Source: a virus. Taken from it: a DNA stretch of 32,875 nt. Shown here one piece after another: positions 16,167-21,810 of the stretch. The translations under genes and the position numbers were made by a program. Below the pieces are notes generated by a model that was not told the DNA's origin, searched no databases, and saw only the letters and a program-made list of their open reading frames with translations. Location of the stretch: the IMG/VR virus record IMGVR_UViG_3300034118_000632, positions 1-32,875 of that record. One strand, given 5' to 3'. Each line of letters starts with the position of its first letter. Position 1 is the first letter of the stretch.

Positions 16167-17406
16167 CTGTCAGTGCGAACTGTCTGGATTTTGCAGCGTG
16201 CGAAACGTCGCATTGAAGGTGACGCACCAGATGATTTGCCGGGAAAACAAGCCGCGAATTGACGCGATGCTGGCAGGTCAAAAGTGGGTCAATCCGCAGG
16301 CAAAGAAGGCTCCGCAGCGCAAGCCATGTAACACGGCGAAGCGTGGGCGATGCACCGACTGCTCCGACGCTGGCACACTCATGATGGCAGCGATTCAAGC
16401 TGACACGGGTCAGCCTGTTTCGTGCGGGAGTTGCAAGACCTACCTGTTGTCACTCAATCGCATGTCCGCACACGATCATGCGGCCATCGTCCAGAAACTC
16501 TACGCGGAAATCTCATGGCCTCCATCATGGCGAGCTAAACACGGTGATAAAGAAGGCCAGCGAAAACGGATCGGTGAAATCGTTTCGAGTGCTTTGGCAG
16601 TAGCCACGACGACTTGCGCAACGACGAGGCCAAAGCCAGCCCGCAGAGCAGTAGTACAAAAAAACATTCCGGCGGTCAGCAGGCAACCGCTGGCTCAGAT
16701 TACGCCAAGGCCATTCACTGAAAAGCCACGACTAACTCTGATTTTTCACTGCTGGCCGAATGGTGAAGGATGGAAGCGTCACGTTGATTATCTCCGGCCA
16801 GTCAGCGGAGTGTTCGACCGAAAGATAATGGGGGTCGCAACTGGGCCGGGCACGGCAACGCTGGCCGAAGTCCGGGCTGCGTTCGGAGACTCGTGGGAAT
16901 ACCTCGCAGTTAAGAACGACAAATCGCTGCGGGAGGTTGTGACCTATCGCACAATGCTGGAAATGGTGCGGTCAACAGACATAAACGATGTTACGTTTTG
17001 CTTGCACTCAAAGGGAGCACAAAGCCATACGGCTGCGAGTCGGCAAATCCAGTGGTGGACTGAGGCGATGTATTCGACAGTTGTCCACAACTGGCAGAAC
17101 GTGCTCAGCAAAATGGAGCAAGGCTATCCCGTAGTGGGTTCGTTTTTGCGAGTCGGTAAACACCTGCAGGCCCGCTATGGCTGGCATTTTTCAGGGACGT
17201 TCTACGCATTTCGAAATGCCGTAGCGTTTCAAAATGGCGCGCCTGGCTTTGCCAGTAACTTCTACGGCACGGAATCATGGCCGGGGCATCATTTCGCGAG
17301 GCATGAAGCAGCCTGCATGTTTGCTGAAAACTGCGGAGACATCTACAAAGAAAACCCGCAATTGGAATTGGAACTTAACGAGTGGAGACGACTGAATGAA
17401 ACTTGA
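16159..17406 (+). CDS. Cys-rich zinc-binding-like domain plus glycosyltransferase-like domain
   Basis: Unusual 415-aa two-part protein. Residues 1-105 hold about ten cysteines: C4, C6, C12, C27, then PCNTAKRGRCTDC and SCGSCKTYLLSLN; this looks like one or more zinc-binding modules. After a Pro/Arg/Lys-rich linker (about 145-190), residues 190-410 resemble a glycan-related transferase: LTLIFHCWPNGEGWKRH, FCLHSKGAQSH, WWTEAMYSTVVHNW, and YGTESWPGHHFARHEA. The C-terminal half reads like rhamnan-synthesis/GT-type enzymes seen in other bacterial surface loci, but I cannot name a family. GTG start at 16159. It is followed by methyltransferase and dioxygenase genes, suggesting a modification cassette. 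Confidence 0.5.
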   Translation: MSDCQCELSGFCSVRNVALKVTHQMICRENKPRIDAMLAGQKWVNPQAKKAPQRKPCNTAKRGRCTDCSDAGTLMMAAIQADTGQPVSCGSCKTYLLSLNRMSAHDHAAIVQKLYAEISWPPSWRAKHGDKEGQRKRIGEIVSSALAVATTTCATTRPKPARRAVVQKNIPAVSRQPLAQITPRPFTEKPRLTLIFHCWPNGEGWKRHVDYLRPVSGVFDRKIMGVATGPGTATLAEVRAAFGDSWEYLAVKNDKSLREVVTYRTMLEMVRSTDINDVTFCLHSKGAQSHTAASRQIQWWTEAMYSTVVHNWQNVLSKMEQGYPVVGSFLRVGKHLQARYGWHFSGTFYAFRNAVAFQNGAPGFASNFYGTESWPGHHFARHEAACMFAENCGDIYKENPQLELELNEWRRLNET

Positions 17407-17923
17407 AATCGGCGGCGGAAATGATTTTGCGAGAGGCGACGGTTGGACCAACATGGACCAACTGCCGGGGGCGGACATTCAGCACGATCTGAACGTAAGA
17501 CCGTGGCCACTGTCCGACGACAGCGTTGACGCAATTTACACGTCGCATTGCATTGAGCACGTTCAATGCCCGATCAGCTTTCTGCATGAGTGTGCTCGAA
17601 TCGGCAAGGTCGGATGCACGGTTGAAATCCGTTGTCCAAGTCCTTATTCAGACCTCGCAATGGTCGCGGGGCACGTGTCCGTTTTTTCTCCGCAAGCCGC
17701 GCGAAACATGGACGTGCATTTTCCGAGACTATTTTGGAAAGACAAGAAACGCCCTCGGCTTGTGTCCTGGCATTTCGGAGCAAATGAGCGTCTGCATGAG
17801 GCGAAGCAGGAGCTGCCGTTTCTCAAGGGCCTCTCCGATCACCTGATCATGAAATACATTCCGGGTTGTGCTCACGAAACAGTTTTTCAGTACGTCATTC
17901 AGGCCAATGAATATGCCAGCTAA
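17396..17923 (+). CDS. SAM-dependent methyltransferase, type 11-like
   Basis: Class I methyltransferase of 175 aa: KLEIGGGNDF at the N-terminus (motif I), WTNMDQLPGADIQHDL (acidic residue for SAM), LSDDSVDAIYTSHCIEHV (post-motif) and a C-terminal region VEIRCPSPYSDLA, MDVHFPRLFW. The enzyme core begins at residue 2, supporting the ATG start at 17396, which overlaps the preceding gene by 11 bases. It resembles the N-terminal domain of the 7060-8187 fusion in motif order. A partner for the GT-like protein is likely; target unknown. Confidence 0.7.
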   Translation: MKLEIGGGNDFARGDGWTNMDQLPGADIQHDLNVRPWPLSDDSVDAIYTSHCIEHVQCPISFLHECARIGKVGCTVEIRCPSPYSDLAMVAGHVSVFSPQAARNMDVHFPRLFWKDKKRPRLVSWHFGANERLHEAKQELPFLKGLSDHLIMKYIPGCAHETVFQYVIQANEYAS

Positions 17924-18470
17924 GGTGATCGAAAACGTAATTCCTCGTTCGCTTGTCCTCGCCGCTGAGGCGGCATGGCCATCGCCTGAATGGCCCTATT
18001 GGCACCGCTACAACGGAGCGACCGCAAACAAATACGGATCAATGGATCGCAGCCGAATTCCTCCAGCCTGCATTGCGGCTCTCGATGCGCTGGCGTTGGC
18101 GGTCGCAGATCAAATCGGGGATTCCTTTATCGACTACGATCTGCACGCGGCTGGAATGCACATGATGCCTCCAGGTGGATTTCTCGGAAGACATCTTGAC
18201 GCTGAGTGTCACCCGATCAGGCCGTGGAAAAGAACTCACTCGATCGTGCTGTCGCTGAACGAAACCATGGGCGGCAATCTCATCCTTGAGGGCATCGGCA
18301 AGTTTTCACCGGAGCCAGGGAGAGTAATTGTGTTCGAGACGGCTAGCCAGTGGCATGAGGTCACGCAAGTAGCGGCTGACTCGCAGTGGCGCAAAACGCT
18401 GGCCCTGTTCGCATGGCAGATTGACCACAATTGCGACGGCAGGACATCTGCGAACTTTCAGAAGTCATAG
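17907..18470 (+). CDS. 2-oxoglutarate/Fe(II)-dependent dioxygenase
   Basis: Probable prolyl-hydroxylase-like oxygenase, 187 aa from ATG 17907. It has the iron ligands H96-x-D98 (GRHLDAE), distal H150 (QWHEV), and R162 (WRKTLALFAW) for 2-oxoglutarate, in the right order and spacing for the double-stranded beta-helix fold; THSIVLSLN, GGNLILEGIG and EPGRVIVFETAS are strands of that core. Such enzymes hydroxylate protein side chains, sugars or nucleic-acid bases. The start overlaps the methyltransferase gene end by 17 bases (ATG 17913 is an alternative). Location next to transferases suggests it creates the acceptor hydroxyl; that is inference. Confidence 0.75.
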   Translation: MNMPAKVIENVIPRSLVLAAEAAWPSPEWPYWHRYNGATANKYGSMDRSRIPPACIAALDALALAVADQIGDSFIDYDLHAAGMHMMPPGGFLGRHLDAECHPIRPWKRTHSIVLSLNETMGGNLILEGIGKFSPEPGRVIVFETASQWHEVTQVAADSQWRKTLALFAWQIDHNCDGRTSANFQKS

Positions 18471-18497
18471 TTACGGCAGCGGCGTCATGACCCGCAA

Positions 18498-18548
18498 AAA
18501 CGCAGTCTGGGAAGGGCCGCATCCGATCGGGTGCGGCTCACTGCGTTT
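18498..18548 (+). terminator. Compound palindrome, probable bidirectional terminator
   Basis: An outer perfect 9-bp inverted repeat, 18498-18506 (AAACGCAGT) with 18540-18548 (ACTGCGTTT), encloses an inner 10-bp GC-rich stem (one G-T pair), 18516-18525 with 18528-18537. On the minus strand the outer stem is followed by a T5 run, on the plus strand by TTT. It lies in the 250-base gap between the dioxygenase gene and the next coding unit, fitting an end-of-operon terminator. Confidence 0.6.
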
Positions 18549-18603
18549 CCGGATACACGCAAAAACACGGGCAGAACAAAATTTTTCCCGCAATCCTGCA
18601 AAA

Positions 18604-18646
18604 TGATATCACCAACCATTGACGCCCCTGCCGATAGTGATATCAT
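18604..18646 (+). promoter_or_regulatory. Promoter flanked by two TGATATCA operator-like palindromes
   Basis: TTGACG (18619-18624), 16-base spacer, TATCAT (18641-18646): a good sigma70-like promoter for the unit starting at 18721. The 8-bp palindrome TGATATCA occurs twice: 18604-18611, just upstream of the -35, and 18638-18645, covering the -10. The starts are 34 bp apart, roughly three helical turns, as expected for a cooperative repressor. The repressor is not identified; the RHH-like protein at 19116 or winged-helix-like protein at 19474 are candidates. Confidence 0.6.
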
Positions 18647-18690
18647 GCCCGCATCGAGACGCAGTGTGTGACTCGGACGCAAACCAAAGT

Positions 18691-18705
18691 GAGGCCGCAA
18701 GCCTC
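18691..18705 (+). promoter_or_regulatory. 5' leader hairpin before the 64-aa gene
   Basis: GAGGC (18691-18695) and GCCTC (18701-18705) form a 5-bp stem with a 5-base loop, ending just before GGGGAG (18706-18711), which is the ribosome site of ATG 18721. The hairpin abuts but does not cover the ribosome site. Confidence 0.35.
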
Positions 18706-18720
18706 GGGGAGAATTGAGCC

Positions 18721-18915
18721 ATGAACGACTTTTCCGCAAAGACTGTAAAAGCACTGGCCAAAAAAGGCGTTACGCTCATCGGATTGCAGGCTATTCCTGA
18801 CATGACGAGCAGTATGCCGTGGGCGAATGCTACACGCGGCTATGTGATGAACGACAACGACTGCTGCCGGGTTCTGACATTTAGTGAAGTGCTGGATCTT
18901 GCAAAGGCGTGCTGA
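18721..18915 (+). CDS. Unknown small protein, first gene of control region
   Basis: Unrecognised 64-aa protein in a promoter-hairpin-gene-hairpin unit. The sequence is MNDFSAKTVKALAKKGVTL with AIPDMTSSMPWANATRGYVMNDND and FSEVLDLAKAC. It looks like a helix, a loop/beta part and a C-terminal helix; no known motif. The ribosome site is GGGGAG with nine bases before ATG. A palindromic terminator-like sequence follows (18921-18990), so it may be the only product of a short, strongly regulated transcript. That makes it a candidate for a regulator or anti-host factor; function unknown. Confidence 0.6.
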   Translation: MNDFSAKTVKALAKKGVTLIGLQAIPDMTSSMPWANATRGYVMNDNDCCRVLTFSEVLDLAKAC

Positions 18916-18920
18916 TTCCC

Positions 18921-18990
18921 TCGCCAGTCCGGTGCGGCCATAAGCAAGCTGCACCGGCCTCGGCTGGTTCAATCCGGACTGGCGACTTTT
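18921..18990 (+). terminator. Compound palindrome with T4 tract, terminator-like
   Basis: A perfect 12-bp inverted repeat, 18921-18932 with 18974-18985, closes a region that contains a second stem (CCGGTGC 18929-18935 with GCACCGG 18951-18957; shares 4 bases with the outer stem). The outer stem is followed by C and TTTT at 18987-18990. The two stems overlap, so alternative folds are possible. It would end the transcript from the 18619 promoter after the 64-aa gene. Confidence 0.55.
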
Positions 18991-19005
18991 CAGGGCTCAC
19001 TGCAA

Positions 19006-19119
19006 ATGCCAACACTCGCAAAAATCCGAAACCTGCAAGCCCGCATCATTTACGCGCAGCACGACGGCAACCACGCCGAAGTCCTGCGGCTAAAAAAGGA
19101 ACTGGAGAACCTGAAGTGA
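19006..19119 (+). CDS. Tiny coiled-coil-like protein (37 aa)
   Basis: Short ORF from ATG 19006 to TGA 19119, overlapping the next GTG start by four bases (GTGA). The product has a helical pattern, MPTLAKIRNLQARI then EVLRLKKELENLK, with heptad-like Leu/Ile spacing. It is too short for certainty, and the ribosome site is poor (GGGCTC only). Coupling to the RHH-like gene suggests it is a real small partner or leader peptide. Confidence 0.45.
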   Translation: MPTLAKIRNLQARIIYAQHDGNHAEVLRLKKELENLK

Positions 19120-19271
19120 CAAAGAAAGTTAAAGGCAATCCTCAACTGCTGCTGCGTGTCCCGCCGGAACTGCAAAAGCCTTTGGCGGATGAGGCGACGA
19201 AGACCGGCGAAACGAGGCAGGGCGTGTTGTGGCGGATCGCTGCGAAGTATTTCAAGGGGCGGAAAGCATGA
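19116..19271 (+). CDS. Ribbon-helix-helix-like small DNA-binding protein
   Basis: A 51-aa protein beginning MTKKVKGNPQLLLRVPPELQKPL, with a short strand followed by two helices (PPELQKPLADEATKTGETRQGVLWRIAAKYF), the layout of the ribbon-helix-helix (Arc/CopG-type) fold. GTG start at 19116 has GGAG (19104-19107) eight bases upstream. An open frame extends upstream but with nothing plausible before this start. It could bind the TGATATCA sites or act on other phage promoters; inferred. Overlaps the next gene by 4 bases. Confidence 0.6.
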   Translation: MTKKVKGNPQLLLRVPPELQKPLADEATKTGETRQGVLWRIAAKYFKGRKA

Positions 19272-19477
19272 GTCGTGACATTATCCTACTTATCGACGGC
19301 GTGATTTATCAGGCCAGCCCGTGGCCGTCACAAATGCCGAATCCGGGCAAGAACAAATACTTGGTCTATCGCAACAGTGAATTCGTCGCGACGGCAAAGA
19401 CCAAAAAAGAGTTTGAGGGTAAGTGCAGGGATGGCTGGTATGACGCTTGTTCGTCTGCGGTGGAGGCCGCCCGATGA
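19268..19477 (+). CDS. Unknown small protein
   Basis: Unrecognised 69-aa protein starting at ATG 19268 (overlaps previous stop by 4 bases). Beta strands MSRDIILLIDGVIYQASPWP and KYLVYRNSEFVATAKTKKEF followed by a helix ending in DGWYDACSSAVEAAR. A small alpha/beta domain; no named family. It overlaps the next start by 4 bases, making a tight unit of four genes. Confidence 0.5.
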   Translation: MSRDIILLIDGVIYQASPWPSQMPNPGKNKYLVYRNSEFVATAKTKKEFEGKCRDGWYDACSSAVEAAR

Positions 19478-19800
19478 ACCAGCTCACCCTCTTTGACACG
19501 CCAGCCCGCATCTCCCGCAAATCAGACCCAATCACGTCGCAGAAATCAGCAGTCGAAACAGAGCTGCGAATCAACACGTTACAGGGGTTCGTCCTGCAGG
19601 CAATCAAGGACGCATCAAAGCCAATCACGGCAAACGAAGCTGCACACGAAGCGGCCAAGCAATACGTCGCGAACATCGAAACGTTTCGCAAGCGAGTCCG
19701 TGAACTGGTACGGTTGGATTTGGTGGTTGAGTGTGAGGACCGAAAATGCGAAGTGACCGGCAAATCAGCGATGACATTCACGGCAAAGGGGCAGACATGA
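19474..19800 (+). CDS. Winged-helix-like DNA-binding protein
   Basis: Probable regulator, 108 aa from ATG 19474. An N-terminal segment MNQLTLFDTPARISRKSDP is followed by RINTLQGFVLQAIKDASKPITANEAAHEAAKQY, a helix-turn-helix pattern, then ETFRKRVRELVRLDLVVECEDRKCEVTGKSAMTFTAKG. That helix and beta wing fit a winged-helix fold. The same order occurs in many small phage proteins of this type. Start chosen at the ATG that overlaps the previous gene by 4 bases. Confidence 0.6.
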   Translation: MNQLTLFDTPARISRKSDPITSQKSAVETELRINTLQGFVLQAIKDASKPITANEAAHEAAKQYVANIETFRKRVRELVRLDLVVECEDRKCEVTGKSAMTFTAKGQT

Positions 19801-20099
19801 CAGCAAACGTCGGCAGACCACAAAAACGAACACCACCGATCCCACCAGCAGGATCGCGGCTCACTGTGATCCGCTATATGTTCACCGTATCGCAGTGGGA
19901 CAACGCCGGTGGCTATCAAGTGTGGCGATGTCGTTGTTCATGCGGAGAAATTGTTGACACCCATCGATCGCGCATTCAGAGTGGCGGAACTAAATCATGC
20001 GGCTGCCTGCGTCGCGAGATGGCTCGGGAGCGAATCAAAAAAGCTCAGGACGCTCATGTCGAGGCGGCAAAGAAAAGGAGACTGGCAAATGCTAAATGA
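19797..20099 (+). CDS. Zinc-finger-like protein
   Basis: A 100-aa protein with a Cys pattern RCRCSCGEIVDTHRSRI followed by GTKSCGCLRREMARERI, matching the C.CG...l..G.tkSCGCL domain found as an appendage of HNH and AP2 phage proteins and as small free proteins. Four or five cysteines likely bind zinc. It begins ATG 19797 overlapping the previous gene by 4 bases and ends with a long charged helix (QDAHVEAAKKRRLANAK). DNA binding is plausible; no catalytic domain is visible. Confidence 0.65.
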   Translation: MTANVGRPQKRTPPIPPAGSRLTVIRYMFTVSQWDNAGGYQVWRCRCSCGEIVDTHRSRIQSGGTKSCGCLRREMARERIKKAQDAHVEAAKKRRLANAK

Positions 20100-20229
20100 G
20101 ATTATTGCAACAGTTTTACTGATCGTCCTAGCGTGGTTTGCGGCCGGATCATCGCAGATCGCTGACGAGCGAAGCCAGATTAAGCGTGGAAACAAGTGGG
20201 CGAAAGACAACTACCCACCAACTTACTAA
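20089..20229 (+). CDS. Small single-pass membrane protein (46 aa)
   Basis: ATG at 20089 with AAGGAG (20075-20080), eight bases upstream, an excellent ribosome site. The product, MLNEIIATVLLIVLAWFAAG followed by a polar, basic tail ending KDNYPPTY, has one hydrophobic helix of about 17 residues. It could be a holin-like, antiholin-like or membrane-associated regulatory protein; there is no lysis enzyme nearby. Overlaps the previous gene by 11 bases. Confidence 0.5.
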   Translation: MLNEIIATVLLIVLAWFAAGSSQIADERSQIKRGNKWAKDNYPPTY

Positions 20230-20267
20230 CCGGCGAGAGCAAGGGTTCACCGGATCAAATCGGAACG

Positions 20268-20459
20268 GGCAGATCGTTTTTGTCCGGCCCGCTGTCAACG
20301 GCGGCGGGCGAATCTGCCTCAGAGCCTGCTGCATTGAAAAATGATTTTCAACGGCTGGCCCCCGCAAGCCAATGAAGGCGCGGCAGGCTCTGAATTTGTT
20401 ATCCCTGTGAACAGTCCGCCAGCGGTGGCGTTTACGGTCGTCAATGGCTGTTCACAGGG
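20268..20459 (+). repeat. Three tandem palindromes upstream of csrA
   Basis: Palindrome 1: 20268-20274 with 20312-20318 (7 bp), inside it GCCCGC 20287-20292 with GCGGGC 20304-20309. Palindrome 2: 20320-20329 with 20383-20392, a perfect 10 bp, inside it TTGAAAA/TTTTCAA near 20334-20350. Palindrome 3: 20403-20414 with 20448-20459, a perfect 12 bp, followed by a T5 tract 20462-20466, so it looks like a terminator, or an attenuator before the CsrA gene. The 258-base gap 20230-20487 holds no convincing gene. Confidence 0.6.
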
Positions 20460-20487
20460 TGTTTTTCTCTCAATGAAAGGACTTCAA

Positions 20488-20757
20488 ATGCTAGTGCTCA
20501 GACGGGCTGTTTCGGAAGAGATCATTATCACGGTCGGCGAAGAAACGATCGTCGTCAAGCTGGTTGACACAATCGGAACTAATCACGCACGGCTCGGCTT
20601 CACCGCATCAAAGAACGTGCGGATTGATCGCAAGGAAATTCACGACGCCATTCAGGAAACTGGCTTTAACCCGGAGGCGTTTCCAATCGCTCCGCTCGTG
20701 CCAGTGATTCGAATCGGCGATCGTCTTCCGGGCGAACTCATGCGGAGGAAAGTGTAA
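20488..20757 (+). CDS. csrA: CsrA-family RNA-binding regulator
   Basis: RNA-binding protein that normally represses or activates translation by binding GGA motifs near ribosome sites. The 89-aa protein shows MLVLRRAVSEEIIITV at the start, the VxLVDTIGTNHARLGFTA core and NVRIDRKEIHDAI, the signature of CsrA, including the conserved R6 and the R of DRKEI (R48) that contact RNA. A family member is usually about 60 residues; here a 35-residue extension follows. ATG 20488 has AAGGA (20476-20480), which is itself a CsrA-type GGA site, so autoregulation is possible. An open frame continuing upstream through the palindromes is rejected as a longer start. Confidence 0.85.
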   Translation: MLVLRRAVSEEIIITVGEETIVVKLVDTIGTNHARLGFTASKNVRIDRKEIHDAIQETGFNPEAFPIAPLVPVIRIGDRLPGELMRRKV

Positions 20758-21008
20758 TGACACGACGCAAGAAAGCCGGGAAGAAATCCAACAGGCTGCA
20801 CGCTTCAGTCGATCGCAAGCCAATGACGCGAGATCCATCATTAGAAGAGATTTGGGGCACTGAAGCAACTATCGGACTGGCGGAATCGATCCGCATGGAA
20901 CGGCCTGATCTTCCAGAGGACAAAGGCTTGTATCGGCCGTCACAGATTCGTGAGTGTTCGACGCAAATGCTTCCAAGTGGCAGCGGCGTTTTGAGGGGGC
21001 AGGGATGA
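20757..21008 (+). CDS. Small protein, copy 1 of a duplicated module
   Basis: Unrecognised 83-aa protein. The first 20 residues are basic (TRRKKAGKKSNRLHASVDRK); the rest, from KPMTRDPSLEEIWGTE on, including IRMERPDLPEDKGLYRPSQI and RECSTQMLPSGSGVLRGQG, is nearly the same as the C-terminal part of the product at 23439-23903 (53 of 63 residues). The DPSLEEIW segment is a common opening of small phage proteins. It overlaps csrA by one base and RusA by four. No catalytic motif. Confidence 0.55.
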   Translation: MTRRKKAGKKSNRLHASVDRKPMTRDPSLEEIWGTEATIGLAESIRMERPDLPEDKGLYRPSQIRECSTQMLPSGSGVLRGQG

Positions 21009-21009
21009 G
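20816..21009 (+). repeat. 194-bp duplicated segment, copy 1
   Basis: Aligns without gaps to 23711-23904, about 162 of 194 bases identical by hand count. It covers the C-terminal part of the 83-aa gene up to and including the ATGAG start of the next gene (RusA here, HNH endonuclease at the other copy). Reading frame is the same in both. Confidence 0.9.
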
Positions 21010-21418
21010 AGAGTTCGTCGTGTACCACGAGCCAGTTGGACAGCCACGACATCGCATATCGACACACGGGAAACATGCTCGCATGTATCTTCCAGCGAAG
21101 CATCCAGTTCACGCATTTAAGCGGGCAGTCCAAGCAGAGTTCGGAAAGCGACTGCCATTCCATGAGGCGGTGGAGATTGTCGTCAATGCTTGGTTTCCTC
21201 GGCCGAAATCGAAGACGTGGAAAACAAGGCCGATGCCATCGTATCGGCATATCAAAAAGCCTGATGCTGACAACGTGCTGAAGGCCGTGCTTGATGCGTT
21301 GAACGGGCTGGCGTGGGTCGACGACGCGCAGGTGTTTTCAGCGACCGTAAGAAAATTTGTGTGCAGTGGTGAGTGTGTTCCAAGGTGTGAAATCGTTATT
21401 CGCGGGGTGAGCGAATGA
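21005..21418 (+). CDS. rusA: RusA-family Holliday junction resolvase
   Basis: Resolves branched DNA before packaging. The 137-aa protein begins MREFVVYHEPVGQPRHR and contains the family core KPDADNVLKAVLDALNGLAWVDDAQV (residues 85-110), with the metal-binding acids D87, D89 and D106/D107 and Lys93, equivalent to the catalytic set of E. coli RusA. ATG 21005 overlaps the previous stop. It lies next to recombination and replication genes. Confident call. Confidence 0.92.
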   Translation: MREFVVYHEPVGQPRHRISTHGKHARMYLPAKHPVHAFKRAVQAEFGKRLPFHEAVEIVVNAWFPRPKSKTWKTRPMPSYRHIKKPDADNVLKAVLDALNGLAWVDDAQVFSATVRKFVCSGECVPRCEIVIRGVSE

Positions 21419-21810
21419 GTGAAGTCTTCTGCATTAGTTTCACGCCATCGCACGAATACTGTGCGCACATTCATCGGCGTTACATCAACGAACGCAGTTT
21501 CGGGGCAACAGCCGGAGACTCGTATTGGCTCGGGCTTGGAACGTATGACGTTGTCGATCCGTTTGCACGGTATCGCGACGACGAACGAAAGCCGATCACT
21601 CATCCGATGTGGCGGGCAAGGATTGAGAAGGCAAAACGAGACATTGAGAAGCATAAATCAGAACAGCGAGTGCAGGTGCTCGCTGAACAATTAACCGACG
21701 AAACGATCTTTTTAGAAATCGAGGCAATACGAAAATGGGCACGATCACTACTACAACCAACACGGTCGGAGACTGGCTCACGCGAATTGACGCAAGCCGG
21801 AACGAACTGA
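21415..21810 (+). CDS. Unknown protein with helical C-terminus
   Basis: Unrecognised 131-aa protein. A beta-rich N-terminal part (EVFCISFTPSHEYCAHIHRRYINERSF) is followed by YWLGLGTYDVVDPFARYRDDERKP and a helix MWRARIEKAKRDIEKHKSEQ. The last 25 residues overlap the next gene by 76 bases in another frame, so that tail is of doubtful importance. ATG overlaps the RusA stop by 4 bases. Confidence 0.5.
   Translation: MSEVFCISFTPSHEYCAHIHRRYINERSFGATAGDSYWLGLGTYDVVDPFARYRDDERKPITHPMWRARIEKAKRDIEKHKSEQRVQVLAEQLTDETIFLEIEAIRKWARSLLQPTRSETGSRELTQAGTN

Noticed and set aside
18421-18606. A 61-aa frame between the dioxygenase and the control region
   Set aside because: It overlaps the dioxygenase end and runs through the nested palindrome; no ribosome site and no plausible protein pattern.
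18921-18985. A possible tRNA (7-bp acceptor-like stem TCGCCAG/CTGGCGA and GGTTCAATCC as T-loop)
   Set aside because: The T-arm and anticodon arm cannot be paired, the length is only 65, and the 12-bp perfect stem fits a terminator hairpin better.
20341-20487. A longer N-terminus for CsrA starting at 20341
   Set aside because: CsrA proteins begin MLVL, which matches ATG 20488 with a good Shine-Dalgarno; the upstream frame runs through the palindromes.
20738-21250. A 170-aa open frame on the minus strand
   Set aside because: Overlaps RusA and the duplicated module, both well supported; the composition is typical of an antisense shadow.
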